Made by a program: the position numbers and the translations under genes. This document shows, one piece after another, positions 8,595 through 16,525 of a stretch of 64,000 bases of DNA. The stretch is from a virus. The notes below the pieces were generated by a model. The model did no database searches. It was not told where the DNA came from and saw only the letters and a program-made list of their open reading frames with translations. How positions within the stretch are numbered: the stretch's first letter is position 1; every line of letters begins with the position of its first letter. Where the stretch lies: the IMG/VR virus record IMGVR_UViG_3300042307_001176, positions 1 to 64,000 of that record; one strand, given 5' to 3'.

Positions 8595-9071
8595 ATGAGA
8601 AATATTTCTAAATACGAAGACTTTGTAAATGAATCTGGAATTTATGCTCATCCCACAGGTGAAGCCACAGATTGGGTTCAGCTACATAAGCCAGATACTG
8701 CATATAAATTTTGTGTGGTTAAGAAGACAATGAGAAAACATGGTGAGGATTATGCTACACATTCTGCTCTTAGAATCAAAGGACCTAATGGTGTTAAAGA
8801 TTATAAGATCACTTCTAAATCTCCAATTTATCAAGGTGGAGTGACTCTTTCTGATTTTTGGAAAAGCACTAGAGGAGATTTCTATGTTATCAGAGACAAT
8901 GAAGGTGAAAGGAGAAAGATTGAAGCAGCGGATATGAAAAAGATTATTCAAATTTATAATTCAGAAGACAAACAAATCCCTGTACCCACATATGATAATT
9001 CTTCTGATGCTAAGTCAAAGATTGTAGATCTTATATTTAATATAACACCTGATTGGAAGAATATCAAATAA
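8595..9071 (+). CDS. Tagged phage protein (tag ends FVNE)
   Basis: 158 residues starting MRNISKYEDFVNESG, tag with V-N-E. The body contains WVQLHKPDTAYKFCVVKK and LSDFWKSTRGDFYVIRDNEGE, suggesting a beta-rich domain. No family recognised. Cotranscribed with the preceding gene. Confidence 0.7.
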   Translation: MRNISKYEDFVNESGIYAHPTGEATDWVQLHKPDTAYKFCVVKKTMRKHGEDYATHSALRIKGPNGVKDYKITSKSPIYQGGVTLSDFWKSTRGDFYVIRDNEGERRKIEAADMKKIIQIYNSEDKQIPVPTYDNSSDAKSKIVDLIFNITPDWKNIK

Positions 9072-9079
9072 TATAGATT

Positions 9080-9169
9080 ATGAAAGAAAATAAGAGAGAA
9101 ATACACCCGATTATTTATGTGATTATTTGGTTTTCATTTATTGGATTACTCGGATACTTTTTCGGTTAA
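9080..9169 (+). CDS. Small single-pass membrane protein, 29 residues
   Basis: ATG at 9080 encodes a charged head (MKENKREIH) and one hydrophobic segment with a Gly-rich end (LLGYFFG). It starts 8 nt after the preceding gene and its stop converges on the end of the - strand gene. A plausible small phage membrane protein. Confidence 0.45.
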   Translation: MKENKREIHPIIYVIIWFSFIGLLGYFFG

Positions 9170-9609
9170 ATCGTTTTATCTATTTCTAGTAGCATCTTTT
9201 GATATTCGCAAGATAATAATGCCGATCCTTTTATCAAAAAATCCATATACTCTTTTACTGGAAGTAGTCCTTCCATTATATGTTCAGGCTGTGCTATATA
9301 AGTTATACACTTAATTGCTTCTCTGTCAGTTTCTATCTCTAAGATCTCTCTTCTATAATGTTTTGGTGCCCCTTCAAATTTATCAAGTAGTTTGAGATCG
9401 CTTTCTTTTATCGTAAAAACTAATCCTTCTACGATATCTCCTTCTGACTGTTCTATATTGGCAAAGCTCCAATCTCCTGCAGATGCTTTCTTATTAAATT
9501 TTAATTTCCAATTTTTTAGAGTGCCTTTGTGCCTCGTTTCTGGATTTACACCTCTATTAGATAGTCTTGTCATATCCATATTAGATCCGTATGCAAAATA
9601 TTTAATCAT
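9166..9609 (-). CDS. Gamma-glutamylcyclotransferase-like protein (AIG2/GGCT fold)
   Basis: 147 residues with the family signature YFAYGSNM at residues 4-11 and DKFEGAPKHYRRE near 76-88, which holds the probable catalytic Glu. Enzymes of this fold make 5-oxoproline from gamma-glutamyl amines or amino acids. A glutathione-, peptide- or gamma-glutamylamine-directed role cannot be separated from sequence. It is isolated on the - strand between two + strand sets. Confidence 0.8.
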   Translation of the reverse strand: MIKYFAYGSNMDMTRLSNRGVNPETRHKGTLKNWKLKFNKKASAGDWSFANIEQSEGDIVEGLVFTIKESDLKLLDKFEGAPKHYRREILEIETDREAIKCITYIAQPEHIMEGLLPVKEYMDFLIKGSALLSCEYQKMLLEIDKTI

Positions 9610-9621
9610 AAGTTATATATG

Positions 9622-9658
9622 AATCATTTTTTTCTTTTTGGATTAATCTATACTTTTA
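9622..9658 (+). promoter_or_regulatory. Early-type promoter (AATCATTTTTTT-N17-TACTTTTA)
   Basis: AATCATTTTTTT at 9622 and TACTTTTA at 9651, 29 nt from box start to box start. It lies inside the longer possible reading frame of the downstream gene and so favours the ATG at 9673. Confidence 0.7.
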
Positions 9659-9672
9659 CCAAAATTAATAAT

Positions 9673-9819
9673 ATGGAAATAGGAAAAATGACAATCAGTG
9701 AAGCATTACCACATTTAAAATGCGTAGCTTTTGCTTATGGACTTAGACTTAATAGGGCTAAAGATTTTAAATTAGCCAGGATAATATTAGCTAATCTTTA
9801 TAGCAGAGAATTAGTATAA
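9673..9819 (+). CDS. Small unknown protein, 48 residues
   Basis: Starts MEIGKMTISEALPHLKCVAF. An ATG at 9619 is in frame but lies upstream of the promoter, so 9673 is preferred. Basic, helical; no domain recognised. Confidence 0.55.
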   Translation: MEIGKMTISEALPHLKCVAFAYGLRLNRAKDFKLARIILANLYSRELV

Positions 9820-9846
9820 AGTATAATTAACCAAATAAACAAAAAA

Positions 9847-10029
9847 ATGAAACTTCATATAACAACCACATTATTATTATTAGCTCTAATAGGAGTAGTT
9901 ATTTATATACTCAATAGTCCTTTTATTATGAGCATAATCCTTCTTGTAGCATTGATCTATTTTGTGATCTGGGCTTCAATAAAAGTTTATAAAATGATCT
10001 ACCAGATGATAAAGAATTTTACATCTTAA
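9847..10029 (+). CDS. Small membrane protein, 60 residues
   Basis: Two adjacent hydrophobic segments (about residues 5-25 and 28-48) and a basic C-terminal tail. Follows an A-rich start region. Unknown function; could be an inner-membrane phage protein. Confidence 0.6.
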   Translation: MKLHITTTLLLLALIGVVIYILNSPFIMSIILLVALIYFVIWASIKVYKMIYQMIKNFTS

Positions 10030-10031
10030 TA

Positions 10032-10068
10032 AATCATTTTTTTATACGATTTATGCTTTATAGATTTG
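10032..10068 (+). promoter_or_regulatory. Early-type promoter
   Basis: AATCATTTTTTT at 10032, TAGATTTG at 10061, box-to-box distance 29. Drives the gene at 10093. Confidence 0.7.
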
Positions 10069-10092
10069 CATCACAATTAAAAATTAAAAGAT

Positions 10093-10740
10093 ATGGAAGG
10101 AAGAAGTAAAAAACAGAAAGGGAGATTATTTTTAGGCACTGAATTTTTTTCTATTGGCGAGGATTTTTTAGAGACAGAGAATGATAGAAGGATTGGTAAT
10201 ATGATTAAACTCACTGCAACTCTCTATATGTGTAATACGAAGGAGTTTAGTGAATTAATTGGAGATCTTGGACATGGGACATTTGAATCTATGTGGAAAT
10301 GGTACACTGAGAATGTAACAAATAAAGTGAAAAATCCAGACATTAAATTCAGAAATACTGGTCTAATAAGACAGAAATATAGCAATATTGATAATGTGGA
10401 AGATGGGATTAAAAAACTGTATGATGGGCTTCCAGCAATTCCTTTTAATAATCTACAGGGATTTGTTTCTAATACGTTTGACACTAGATTTATAATGGAA
10501 TTGAAGGCGAAGGATGATATAAAAGATTATGAAGAAATTTCAAAAATGTTAAATATAGTTGCACTTTCCATTATGATTTCTTGTCTAAATAAAGATTATA
10601 TAGACACGGTGGAATCTATTATTATTAAAAGATCTCTTAAAGGTATAGAATCTCCAGATCGAGATGCAATAGTGGGAACAGACTACAAAAAAATTGAAGA
10701 TATTAAAAATAAATATTCAATACTTAATAATCTAAATTAA
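10093..10740 (+). CDS. Unknown phage protein, 215 residues
   Basis: Starts MEGRSKKQKGRLFLGTEFFS. Mostly helical; no catalytic motif, signal peptide or tag. It has an early-type promoter and is followed after 1 nt by the DUF3846 gene, so the two likely form an early operon. Confidence 0.65.
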   Translation: MEGRSKKQKGRLFLGTEFFSIGEDFLETENDRRIGNMIKLTATLYMCNTKEFSELIGDLGHGTFESMWKWYTENVTNKVKNPDIKFRNTGLIRQKYSNIDNVEDGIKKLYDGLPAIPFNNLQGFVSNTFDTRFIMELKAKDDIKDYEEISKMLNIVALSIMISCLNKDYIDTVESIIIKRSLKGIESPDRDAIVGTDYKKIEDIKNKYSILNNLN

Positions 10741-10741
10741 T

Positions 10742-11017
10742 ATGAAAGCTCACGGAATTTTATTAAAGTCATCAGGTAAATCAGAAAAAATAGAGTTTTC
10801 TGGAAAGATGATAACTTTAAAAGAAATGCAGGATTGCGTTAAAGGTTATATAGAATTTGTCAGAATTCCTGATAATAAGATAATGGTAGTTAACGAAGAG
10901 GGAAAGATTGATGGACTAGAATTTAACACCTCAGCAACTTTATTTTTGCAGAATAATGGAATTTCCCACATCATTGTTGGTGATGTACTAATAATTGATA
11001 GTAAATTCGTAAATTAG
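10742..11017 (+). CDS. DUF3846-like protein
   Basis: 91 residues. The order LKEMQDCVKGYIEFVRIPDNKI ... VVNEEGKIDGLEFN ... IIVGDVLII is the usual pattern of the small DUF3846 proteins of phages and mobile elements. Biochemical role not established. Second gene of an early operon; tail-to-tail with the next gene. Confidence 0.7.
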   Translation: MKAHGILLKSSGKSEKIEFSGKMITLKEMQDCVKGYIEFVRIPDNKIMVVNEEGKIDGLEFNTSATLFLQNNGISHIIVGDVLIIDSKFVN

Positions 11018-11425
11018 TTATTTCAATTTATAATAATCTATTCCATTGGTGATTATTCCATAAAGCGGAGAATCAACAATGAACGAATAAGAGTTATCTA
11101 AAATTATTTCAGAAAGCTTAGAAAAATCTCTAGTTGATACTAGGATAACCGTGGGTCTTTCTCTTATATTATATCCGTGTGGACTTATTACTATCTGTTT
11201 GTTTAATATCTTAGATAGATCATTAACTCTTACCATAGTGATTGATCCTGGTTCTTGCCATTTATTAGATCCTGCAGAAATATATTCTGCTTCTATATTG
11301 GGATCTACTGCAACTATAAAAGGCGTTTTACCTTTATTAGATATCATAGATTCTATACCTCCTATTGATATTGGTGTAGGCTCTTTTTCATTAAAGAAAT
11401 TTTCAAAAAGTATTAAGTGTTTCAT
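11018..11425 (-). CDS. Tagged phage protein (tag MKHLILFENFFNE)
   Basis: 135 residues. Tag with F-N-E at residues 11-13, then a beta-rich body. The central PHGYNIRERPTVILVSTRDFSKL resembles no family I know. Its start overlaps the stop of the upstream - strand tagged gene by ATGA, so the pair is coupled. Confidence 0.65.
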   Translation of the reverse strand: MKHLILFENFFNEKEPTPISIGGIESMISNKGKTPFIVAVDPNIEAEYISAGSNKWQEPGSITMVRVNDLSKILNKQIVISPHGYNIRERPTVILVSTRDFSKLSEIILDNSYSFIVDSPLYGIITNGIDYYKLK

Positions 11426-12783
11426 ATTCTTGTCCAGTTGAGGTTATTAAGAATTTTATTTTTAATTAAATATTCTTTGTACATCTCTTTTATTTGTTCT
11501 TCTGACCCTATCCCTTTTTCTTTAGCAATCGATTTAATAGCAAAAGGTTGAGCAGCATCAATGTATCTATATTTTGGTATTTGCATTTTAACTTGATTTA
11601 TTAAAGCAAAAACTCTAGCTCCTATTTCTAATCTTTGTTTTGCTGTTAATGTATATGTTTCGTGTGATATTTGACTATTGAATGTGTACAGAACATACCC
11701 TATTATATTGTTTTCTATTCTTTTTTTAATAGATTCGTCATTAATATCTGGAATTATATTATCTATGTCAGCTTCTGCTTTTCTTATTGCATTACGTTTT
11801 TTGTAGTTGTCTATAATATTATCAAATAAATTACTGGATAATAAAGCCTCTTGTGTTTTATTTGAAGTGATATCTATTATTCCTGCAAGAATCTCGATTA
11901 TTTTATTTGATATATTTGCAAAATCTACAAAATGCTGGGTGTTATCATCTATTATGAGCATTTTTCCAGTATCCCCGTTTTCGTTACCAAATACGCAATC
12001 TACTACCGCGTCAACGAATTCTTCTTTTGCTGTATTATATTTAGGTCTAAGAAGGGATCTTACACTTCCTTTAATACCTGTTGATTTAATATTAAATGAG
12101 GGATTTTCTTCACCACCTTCTATTCTTTCTCTAAGACTTTTTGCTATTCTTTTTGCCCAATCTTCTACAAGAGAAGCAGTGGTAGAAAATCTATCTATAG
12201 GGTTTTTATCAGAATCAAATCTGGGTATTTCCATTTCCCTTTGGATAGCTCTTTCTAAAGCTTCTTTATCTATTGCATCATCTGCATTAAAGTAATCAAT
12301 CTTAGTTAAATCTATTACATTTGCTTCCGGGTATAAATTTAATAAAGAATCTCTCATAGTTTTTACTAATCCCTGTGATGATCCCACAGTAACTATATAG
12401 TTTATATTCTTCGATGATAAATTTTTAATTGCAGTTCCTTGAATAAATCCTTCTAACGTTTCTCCTGTGGCCATTGAAAAAATATCAGGGTTTGAATCTT
12501 TAAGATTATTCATGATGTATCCCTTAGCTCTTTGAGATGCTGGATCTCCGTTTGCTCCCCTTACCCCTGAATAAGGTGTTTTGGGATGTAATCCATAATA
12601 AACTTTAATACCTCCCATACCAACTTTATTAAAGTTGTCTCCATTTAGATATGGGGTTTTTAATAATTCGTTCGGATTATTAGGATCATTTTTTAAAGAA
12701 ACAAAAACTTTTACATTTTTCCCATTTTCCTCGTACCAAGCACCCTCGTTGATAAAATTTATAAATGATTTTAAATGTATCAT
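11422..12783 (-). CDS. Tagged phage protein, 453 residues (tag ends FINE)
   Basis: Starts MIHLKSFINFINEGAWYEENG, tag with I-N-E. Residues 50-130 contain a Gly-rich stretch (GMGGIKVYYGLHPKTPYSG) and 128-140 YIVTVGSSQGLVK, resembling a nucleotide- or Rossmann-type loop. Residues 265-300 contain MLIIDDNTQHFVDF. The C-terminal half is helical. Possibly an enzyme carried in the capsid; family not recognised. Confidence 0.65.
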   Translation of the reverse strand: MIHLKSFINFINEGAWYEENGKNVKVFVSLKNDPNNPNELLKTPYLNGDNFNKVGMGGIKVYYGLHPKTPYSGVRGANGDPASQRAKGYIMNNLKDSNPDIFSMATGETLEGFIQGTAIKNLSSKNINYIVTVGSSQGLVKTMRDSLLNLYPEANVIDLTKIDYFNADDAIDKEALERAIQREMEIPRFDSDKNPIDRFSTTASLVEDWAKRIAKSLRERIEGGEENPSFNIKSTGIKGSVRSLLRPKYNTAKEEFVDAVVDCVFGNENGDTGKMLIIDDNTQHFVDFANISNKIIEILAGIIDITSNKTQEALLSSNLFDNIIDNYKKRNAIRKAEADIDNIIPDINDESIKKRIENNIIGYVLYTFNSQISHETYTLTAKQRLEIGARVFALINQVKMQIPKYRYIDAAQPFAIKSIAKEKGIGSEEQIKEMYKEYLIKNKILNNLNWTRI

Positions 12784-12785
12784 TA

Positions 12786-12822
12786 AATCGTTTTTTTATT
12801 TCATTAGTATATTCTATATTTG
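12786..12822 (+). promoter_or_regulatory. Early-type promoter
   Basis: AATCGTTTTTTT at 12786 (one change from consensus), TATATTTG at 12815, distance 29. Confidence 0.7.
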
Positions 12823-12841
12823 CTATATAAAATCTGTTAAT

Positions 12842-13336
12842 ATGAAGTATATATCATTCACTAAAGTTGCTTTACCTTATGGCTGGTTAGGTAATATGTC
12901 ACCACATCCAGTAACATACAACGGCGAAGTTTGGCGAACTACCGAAGCTCTATTTCAAGCTCTTCGTTTTAACGATCCCTTGATACAGAAAGAGATACGG
13001 GACGAGAAAAGCCCGATGGGTGCTAAATTGAAAGCTAAGGGTATAATGAAGCGTCTTAAAGAGTCTGGCGACATTAGTAAGATTGCAGTTACACCTCTAT
13101 CTTCAGAAGATTTAAAAAACATGGAGATGTGTGTGGAATTAAAAATATCTCAGCATCCTGATCTTTTAAAAGAGCTATTAAAAACGGATAATCTTCCAAT
13201 ATATGAGGATGTGGCTTCTCGTGGTAAAAGAGGAAGTAATTTATTTTGGGGTGCTCTAATTGAAGAAGATTCTTGGATCGGACAGAGTCATCTTGGGAAA
13301 ATATGGGAAAAAGCAAGGGCTAATTATTCTAAATAA
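12842..13336 (+). CDS. NADAR-domain protein (YbiA-like)
   Basis: 164 residues from ATG 12842; the upstream promoter rules out longer forms. Family features: GWLGNMSPHPVTYNGEVWRTTEALFQALRF (residues about 14-43), the KSPMGAKLKAKG block, and C-terminal NLFWGALIE with LGKIW. NADAR proteins act on N-glycosidic bonds of ADP-ribose or riboflavin-pathway compounds, and some remove ADP-ribose from guanine, reversing DarT-type toxins. Early expression would suit a counter-defence role. That role is inference; the domain call is firm. Confidence 0.85.
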   Translation: MKYISFTKVALPYGWLGNMSPHPVTYNGEVWRTTEALFQALRFNDPLIQKEIRDEKSPMGAKLKAKGIMKRLKESGDISKIAVTPLSSEDLKNMEMCVELKISQHPDLLKELLKTDNLPIYEDVASRGKRGSNLFWGALIEEDSWIGQSHLGKIWEKARANYSK

Positions 13337-13360
13337 GAAATATTTTTTGTGTTCTTATAT

Positions 13361-13372
13361 AATATATAGAAT
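13361..13372 (+). promoter_or_regulatory. Late-type ATATATAG promoter
   Basis: AATATATAGAAT abuts ATG 13373, 12-nt spacing. Confidence 0.5.
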
Positions 13373-13942
13373 ATGAAATACATTCTTTCTTCTAGACAAT
13401 TTGAAAATTTAGAATCTGGTAGTAATACTGATTTAAAATCATATCTAATCAGTTATGGTATTTCTATTAATGAATGGGGTAAAGGTTACGCAAAAACTAT
13501 AGAACATTTAGCGAAAGAAATAGAATCCAATGAATGTTCGCTGGTGGATAAAAATGGTGTTCTTGTAAGAGAGATAGAATTTGTAATGTGCGAGATATTT
13601 TATAAAGGTCTTAAACTAAAAGAAGAAAAACAAATATTTAAAGACGGAAGAGAAAGAACTAGAGTGAAAGAATCTTCAATGTCGGAGAAAATGGAAATAG
13701 GTGAAGACCCTTTGAATTCTTTAATTCGCGGAATAGCAGAAGAACTTGGTGTTGATGTCAGAGAGGATCAATTAATATCAGGTGGTTCAATAGACAGAGA
13801 AGGTGGATCTAGATCATTTCCTGGACTTACTACAAGATATATTGGGCACAAATACTCCTGTACTTTCGATGAATCTCAATATAATCCTGCGGGATATGTA
13901 GAGCACCAGAAAGATAAATCTACATATTTTATATGGGAATGA
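13373..13942 (+). CDS. Nudix-like protein with degenerate box and weak tag
   Basis: 189 residues starting MKYILSSRQFENLESGS, a weak tag variant. Residues about 117-135 (GEDPLNSLIRGIAEELGV) resemble the Nudix box GX5EX7REUXEEXGU with Arg-Gly in place of Arg-Glu. A later GLTTRYIGHKYSCTF block fits a Nudix beta strand. Full-length Nudix enzymes hydrolyse nucleoside diphosphate derivatives; activity is doubtful here because the box is altered. Confidence 0.55.
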   Translation: MKYILSSRQFENLESGSNTDLKSYLISYGISINEWGKGYAKTIEHLAKEIESNECSLVDKNGVLVREIEFVMCEIFYKGLKLKEEKQIFKDGRERTRVKESSMSEKMEIGEDPLNSLIRGIAEELGVDVREDQLISGGSIDREGGSRSFPGLTTRYIGHKYSCTFDESQYNPAGYVEHQKDKSTYFIWE

Positions 13943-13954
13943 TTTTTTTTAAGA

Positions 13955-13991
13955 AATCATTTTTTTCTTTATAGATAAATCTATACATTTA
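13955..13991 (+). promoter_or_regulatory. Early-type promoter
   Basis: AATCATTTTTTT at 13955, TACATTTA at 13984, distance 29; leader of about 20-30 nt to ATG 14022. Confidence 0.7.
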
Positions 13992-14021
13992 CATTATTAT
14001 TAATTAACAAATATCATAATT

Positions 14022-14363
14022 ATGGCTGTTAAAATGCAATCAGCAGATTTGCTGAAAGATTACTTCAATGGTGTTCTAGGTAGAGCCGATCACCACGCTA
14101 AGGGCGTACAAGAGATTTCTTTAGCTCTTATGGGAGCAGTGATCTGGAAATCCGAAGGGGATATCGAGGTTAAGTCCGTAAAAGACGGGGGAATGGGAAA
14201 TATCCTTTGGTTCAATGCTGAAAGTGGAAGATACGCAATGTATTACAATCACGAGACTATTAGTATTGAGATGAGAGCTAGAACAATGAATGGTGATACA
14301 CTTCATGTGTTCAATAATGAAACACCTATTTCAGAAGTGTTTAGTGTTTTTAAAGATCTGTAA
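14022..14363 (+). CDS. Unknown protein, 113 residues
   Basis: Starts MAVKMQSADLLKDYFNGVLG. A compact alpha/beta protein with HHAKGVQEISLALMGAVIWK and later beta strands. Early-type promoter; just upstream of the tRNA-like gene. Family not recognised. Confidence 0.6.
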   Translation: MAVKMQSADLLKDYFNGVLGRADHHAKGVQEISLALMGAVIWKSEGDIEVKSVKDGGMGNILWFNAESGRYAMYYNHETISIEMRARTMNGDTLHVFNNETPISEVFSVFKDL

Positions 14364-14375
14364 AAAGATCTTTAT

Positions 14376-14496
14376 AGTCAGGTGGCGGAATGGTAGACGC
14401 TAACGTAAAAGGGTTCACATCCCGAAGATGAGCAAGTGTAATTGCTAACGTAGATGGTGTCATATCATCGTAGAGGTTCGAATCCTGTCCTGACTA
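14376..14496 (+). tRNA. Class II tRNA-like gene with about 35 extra nucleotides (Leu-like D arm)
   Basis: A perfect 7-bp acceptor stem (AGTCAGG/CCTGACT), discriminator A, no encoded CCA. The D arm GCG-GAATGGTAGA-CGC resembles tRNA-Leu. Variable arm 14453-14469 has a 6-bp stem. The T arm has loop TTCGAAT with one mismatch in its stem. The region between D arm and variable arm is 52 nt instead of about 18 and can form two hairpins: GGG-TTCACAT-CCC and AGCAA-GTGTAA-TTGCT. GCTAACGTA occurs at both edges (14399 and 14444). Anticodon unclear. It may be an intron-bearing, expanded or decayed tRNA. Confidence 0.6.
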
Positions 14497-14511
14497 CAAA
14501 CTAATAAAAAA

Positions 14512-14733
14512 ATGAAATTAACACACGAGGAAAAAAAAGTTATTAGGGATCATTACGATTTTTATATAAAAGAAAGGGATCCTTCATTTGAGCATATACT
14601 CGAAATGTCAGTGAATCATATAATATTGGAAGGTGTTATAAATTTAACTGAAGATGAAGATGGATCGTGTGAGGAAGCATTAATTGCCGAATCAAGAATA
14701 TATTTGGAATCATTAATGCACCAAAAAATTTAA
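14512..14733 (+). CDS. Small acidic protein, tandem paralogue 1
   Basis: 73 residues starting MKLTHEEKKVIRDHYDFYIK. Paralogue of the next gene: matching MxLTxxxK start, central acidic EDEDG and similar spacing. Starts 15 nt after the tRNA-like gene, perhaps on the same transcript. Function unknown. Confidence 0.6.
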   Translation: MKLTHEEKKVIRDHYDFYIKERDPSFEHILEMSVNHIILEGVINLTEDEDGSCEEALIAESRIYLESLMHQKI

Positions 14734-14746
14734 TTAATAAAATAAT

Positions 14747-14956
14747 ATGGAACTGACAAAAAATCAAAAATCATCTATCGAAGAAAAATATGATTCGATG
14801 GATCCAAGAAATATAGAATTTGAAGATATGGTAAGCATTATTGTAGACGACTTGCTTGACGAGAATATAGTTGATATTTCAGGAGACGAAGATGGAGATG
14901 CACACGAGGATTTATATAATAGTGTTTGGGAGCATTTAGAATTTTACTTGAAATAA
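14747..14956 (+). CDS. Small acidic protein, tandem paralogue 2
   Basis: 69 residues starting MELTKNQKSSIEEKYDSMD, with GDEDGDAHEDL near residue 50. Diverged tandem copy of the preceding gene, 13 nt downstream. No known domain. Confidence 0.6.
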   Translation: MELTKNQKSSIEEKYDSMDPRNIEFEDMVSIIVDDLLDENIVDISGDEDGDAHEDLYNSVWEHLEFYLK

Positions 14957-14974
14957 ATCTATTAATATAGCAGG

Positions 14975-15011
14975 AATCATTTTTTTGTTTTAATAGATGT
15001 TTCTATATTTG
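14975..15011 (+). promoter_or_regulatory. Early-type promoter
   Basis: AATCATTTTTTT at 14975, TATATTTG at 15004 (perfect -7), distance 29. Confidence 0.75.
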
Positions 15012-15029
15012 TTTTATAAAAATAACAAT

Positions 15030-15329
15030 ATGGATTTAAAAGCATACCTAGAGACAGAAGGATATTCAGAAATCAAAGAGATACCAGGAAAAGGTATTTG
15101 CGGACTGAAAGATTTTATTTTCACTACTGGATTAATAATAGGAATGACGGAAATTGGGTATCTAGGAAGATATTGTTATCCGACAGAATCAGAAGCTCTT
15201 GAGGCACTGAATAAATGGAACGGCGAAGGAGATCCTTCTGGCCCTTGGATTAAGTATAAAGGAAGTCCAGGAGAAAGAAGTAACCCATTAATAGAAAATG
15301 GATGCCTAACCTGTAAAGCAAATGGATAG
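15030..15329 (+). CDS. Unknown phage protein, 99 residues
   Basis: Starts MDLKAYLETEGYSEIKEIPG. The in-frame ATG at 14997 lies within the promoter, so 15030 is preferred. Contains GRYCYPTESEALEALNKWNGEGDPSGPWIKYKG, the look of a small conserved phage family with no known function. Overlaps the next gene by 8 nt. Confidence 0.65.
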   Translation: MDLKAYLETEGYSEIKEIPGKGICGLKDFIFTTGLIIGMTEIGYLGRYCYPTESEALEALNKWNGEGDPSGPWIKYKGSPGERSNPLIENGCLTCKANG

Positions 15330-15528
15330 AAAGCCATGCAAAGAATGTCCATGGACTAAGGATGATTCACACAGTAAATCTTGGCCAGGGTACGTTAAAA
15401 CTATCGAAGGAATAGGAAAGATTCAAAACAAAAAACATGCTTGTCATATGATAACTTCTGATATATGGGGTTATAAAGAGGATATAACAGATAATAATGT
15501 CTGTATTGGTTCACTAAAATCTAATTAA
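15322..15528 (+). CDS. Small Cys-rich protein, DUF6283-like
   Basis: 68 residues starting MDRKPCKECPWTKDD. The N-terminal C-x-x-C-P-W, a central H-A-C-H and a late V-C-I-G suggest a metal-binding site and match the DUF6283 pattern. Overlaps the upstream gene, so cotranslated from the early promoter at 14975. Confidence 0.6.
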   Translation: MDRKPCKECPWTKDDSHSKSWPGYVKTIEGIGKIQNKKHACHMITSDIWGYKEDITDNNVCIGSLKSN

Positions 15529-15534
15529 AAAATT

Positions 15535-16143
15535 ATGGATAATATAGTATTTGCACCAGAAGATATAAAAGAGATAGTATCTCCAAATATGGATTTTTTA
15601 AGTATGATGAAAAAAATGAGAGAACTTGATAATATCGGGGATATCTACGGAAGGAGAGAGAAATTCAGGGTAGGAACATCATGGCACGTACCAACACAGG
15701 AATTGATCACTAAATTATTAGAGTATGGTCCGATAGTTTCCGTTGGCTGTGGTTTTGGCTACACAGAAAGCATAGCAATAGTACAGGGAGCTGATATCAT
15801 ACCAACTGATATACAGCCAAATAAAAAAAATGGATGGTGTAGAGATGGTAAATTCCATTGTAAGATCGAGAAATTAAATGCTAGCGAAGCGGTCAAAAAA
15901 TATGAAGATCGTAATGTTTTTATGGCTTGGCCTCCTTATGATAATCCAATGGCTCATGAAGTTGTATCAAACATGAAAGTGGGAACATATTTAATCTATA
16001 TAGGAGAAAGTGATGGCGGATGTACAGGTGACGATAATTTTTTTGAAGCTCTTTATCGGGATTTTGAAGAATGTGACTATTTGAGTATACCTAAATTTGC
16101 AGGTATAAATGATGGATGCTGGATTTATAAAAAAATCAAATAA
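15535..16143 (+). CDS. Putative SAM-dependent methyltransferase-like protein
   Basis: 202 residues. GPIVSVGCGFGYTES near residue 65 is a SAM-binding motif I. ADIIPTDIQPNKK fits motif II, and VFMAWPPYDNPMA near 125 is placed like the (N/D/S)PPY motif of methyltransferases. The substrate is not predictable. Third gene of the early operon beginning at 15030. Confidence 0.6.
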   Translation: MDNIVFAPEDIKEIVSPNMDFLSMMKKMRELDNIGDIYGRREKFRVGTSWHVPTQELITKLLEYGPIVSVGCGFGYTESIAIVQGADIIPTDIQPNKKNGWCRDGKFHCKIEKLNASEAVKKYEDRNVFMAWPPYDNPMAHEVVSNMKVGTYLIYIGESDGGCTGDDNFFEALYRDFEECDYLSIPKFAGINDGCWIYKKIK

Positions 16144-16145
16144 TA

Positions 16146-16505
16146 TTGAGAAATAGTAAAGGCCAATTCTCTAAAGGATTAATTCCGTGGAATAAAGGAA
16201 AGAAAGGAGTTAACGGAAAATCCGATACTGTATTCACTAAAGGAGATCACCATACGGGGGAAAATCATACATGTTGGAGTGGAGGTGTTCAGGTAATGAA
16301 AAAAGACTGCGCTTATCTTTGGAACGGTACAGGAAAAAGAGCTAGGAGACCCAGAGTTGCTTACGAGGAAACATTTGGGGCTATTCCAGAAGGTCACGTT
16401 ATTGTACATATAGATGGAGATCGATATAATGATGATCCAAATAATTTAGAAGCAATATCAAGATCAGAAAATCTAAGGAGGAATAATAAAAAAAAGGATA
16501 TATAG
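16146..16505 (+). CDS. HNH endonuclease with NUMOD3-like N-terminus
   Basis: 119 residues with a TTG start 2 nt after the previous stop. Residues 1-30 (NSKGQFSKGLIPWNKGKKG) match NUMOD3-type DNA-binding repeats. The HNH core is HVIVHIDGDRYNDDPNNLEAIS near residues 82-103, with YEETFG ahead. Typical of free-standing phage homing endonucleases. Its insertion between a methyltransferase gene and a tagged gene suggests mobility. Confidence 0.85.
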   Translation: MRNSKGQFSKGLIPWNKGKKGVNGKSDTVFTKGDHHTGENHTCWSGGVQVMKKDCAYLWNGTGKRARRPRVAYEETFGAIPEGHVIVHIDGDRYNDDPNNLEAISRSENLRRNNKKKDI

Positions 16506-16513
16506 TCTATATT

Positions 16514-16525
16514 AATATATAGAAC
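16514..16525 (+). promoter_or_regulatory. Late-type ATATATAG promoter
   Basis: AATATATAGAAC abuts ATG 16526, 12-nt spacing. Confidence 0.5.

Noticed and set aside
9-12783. Reading the MKHIKLFEQF-type starts as signal peptides
   Set aside because: They are too short, charged, and lack a hydrophobic core; they fit a capsid-targeting tag better.
14376-14496. Permuted or two joined tRNAs, from a second T-arm-like GGGTTCACATCCC
   Set aside because: The loop lacks the conserved A58 and there is no second acceptor stem.
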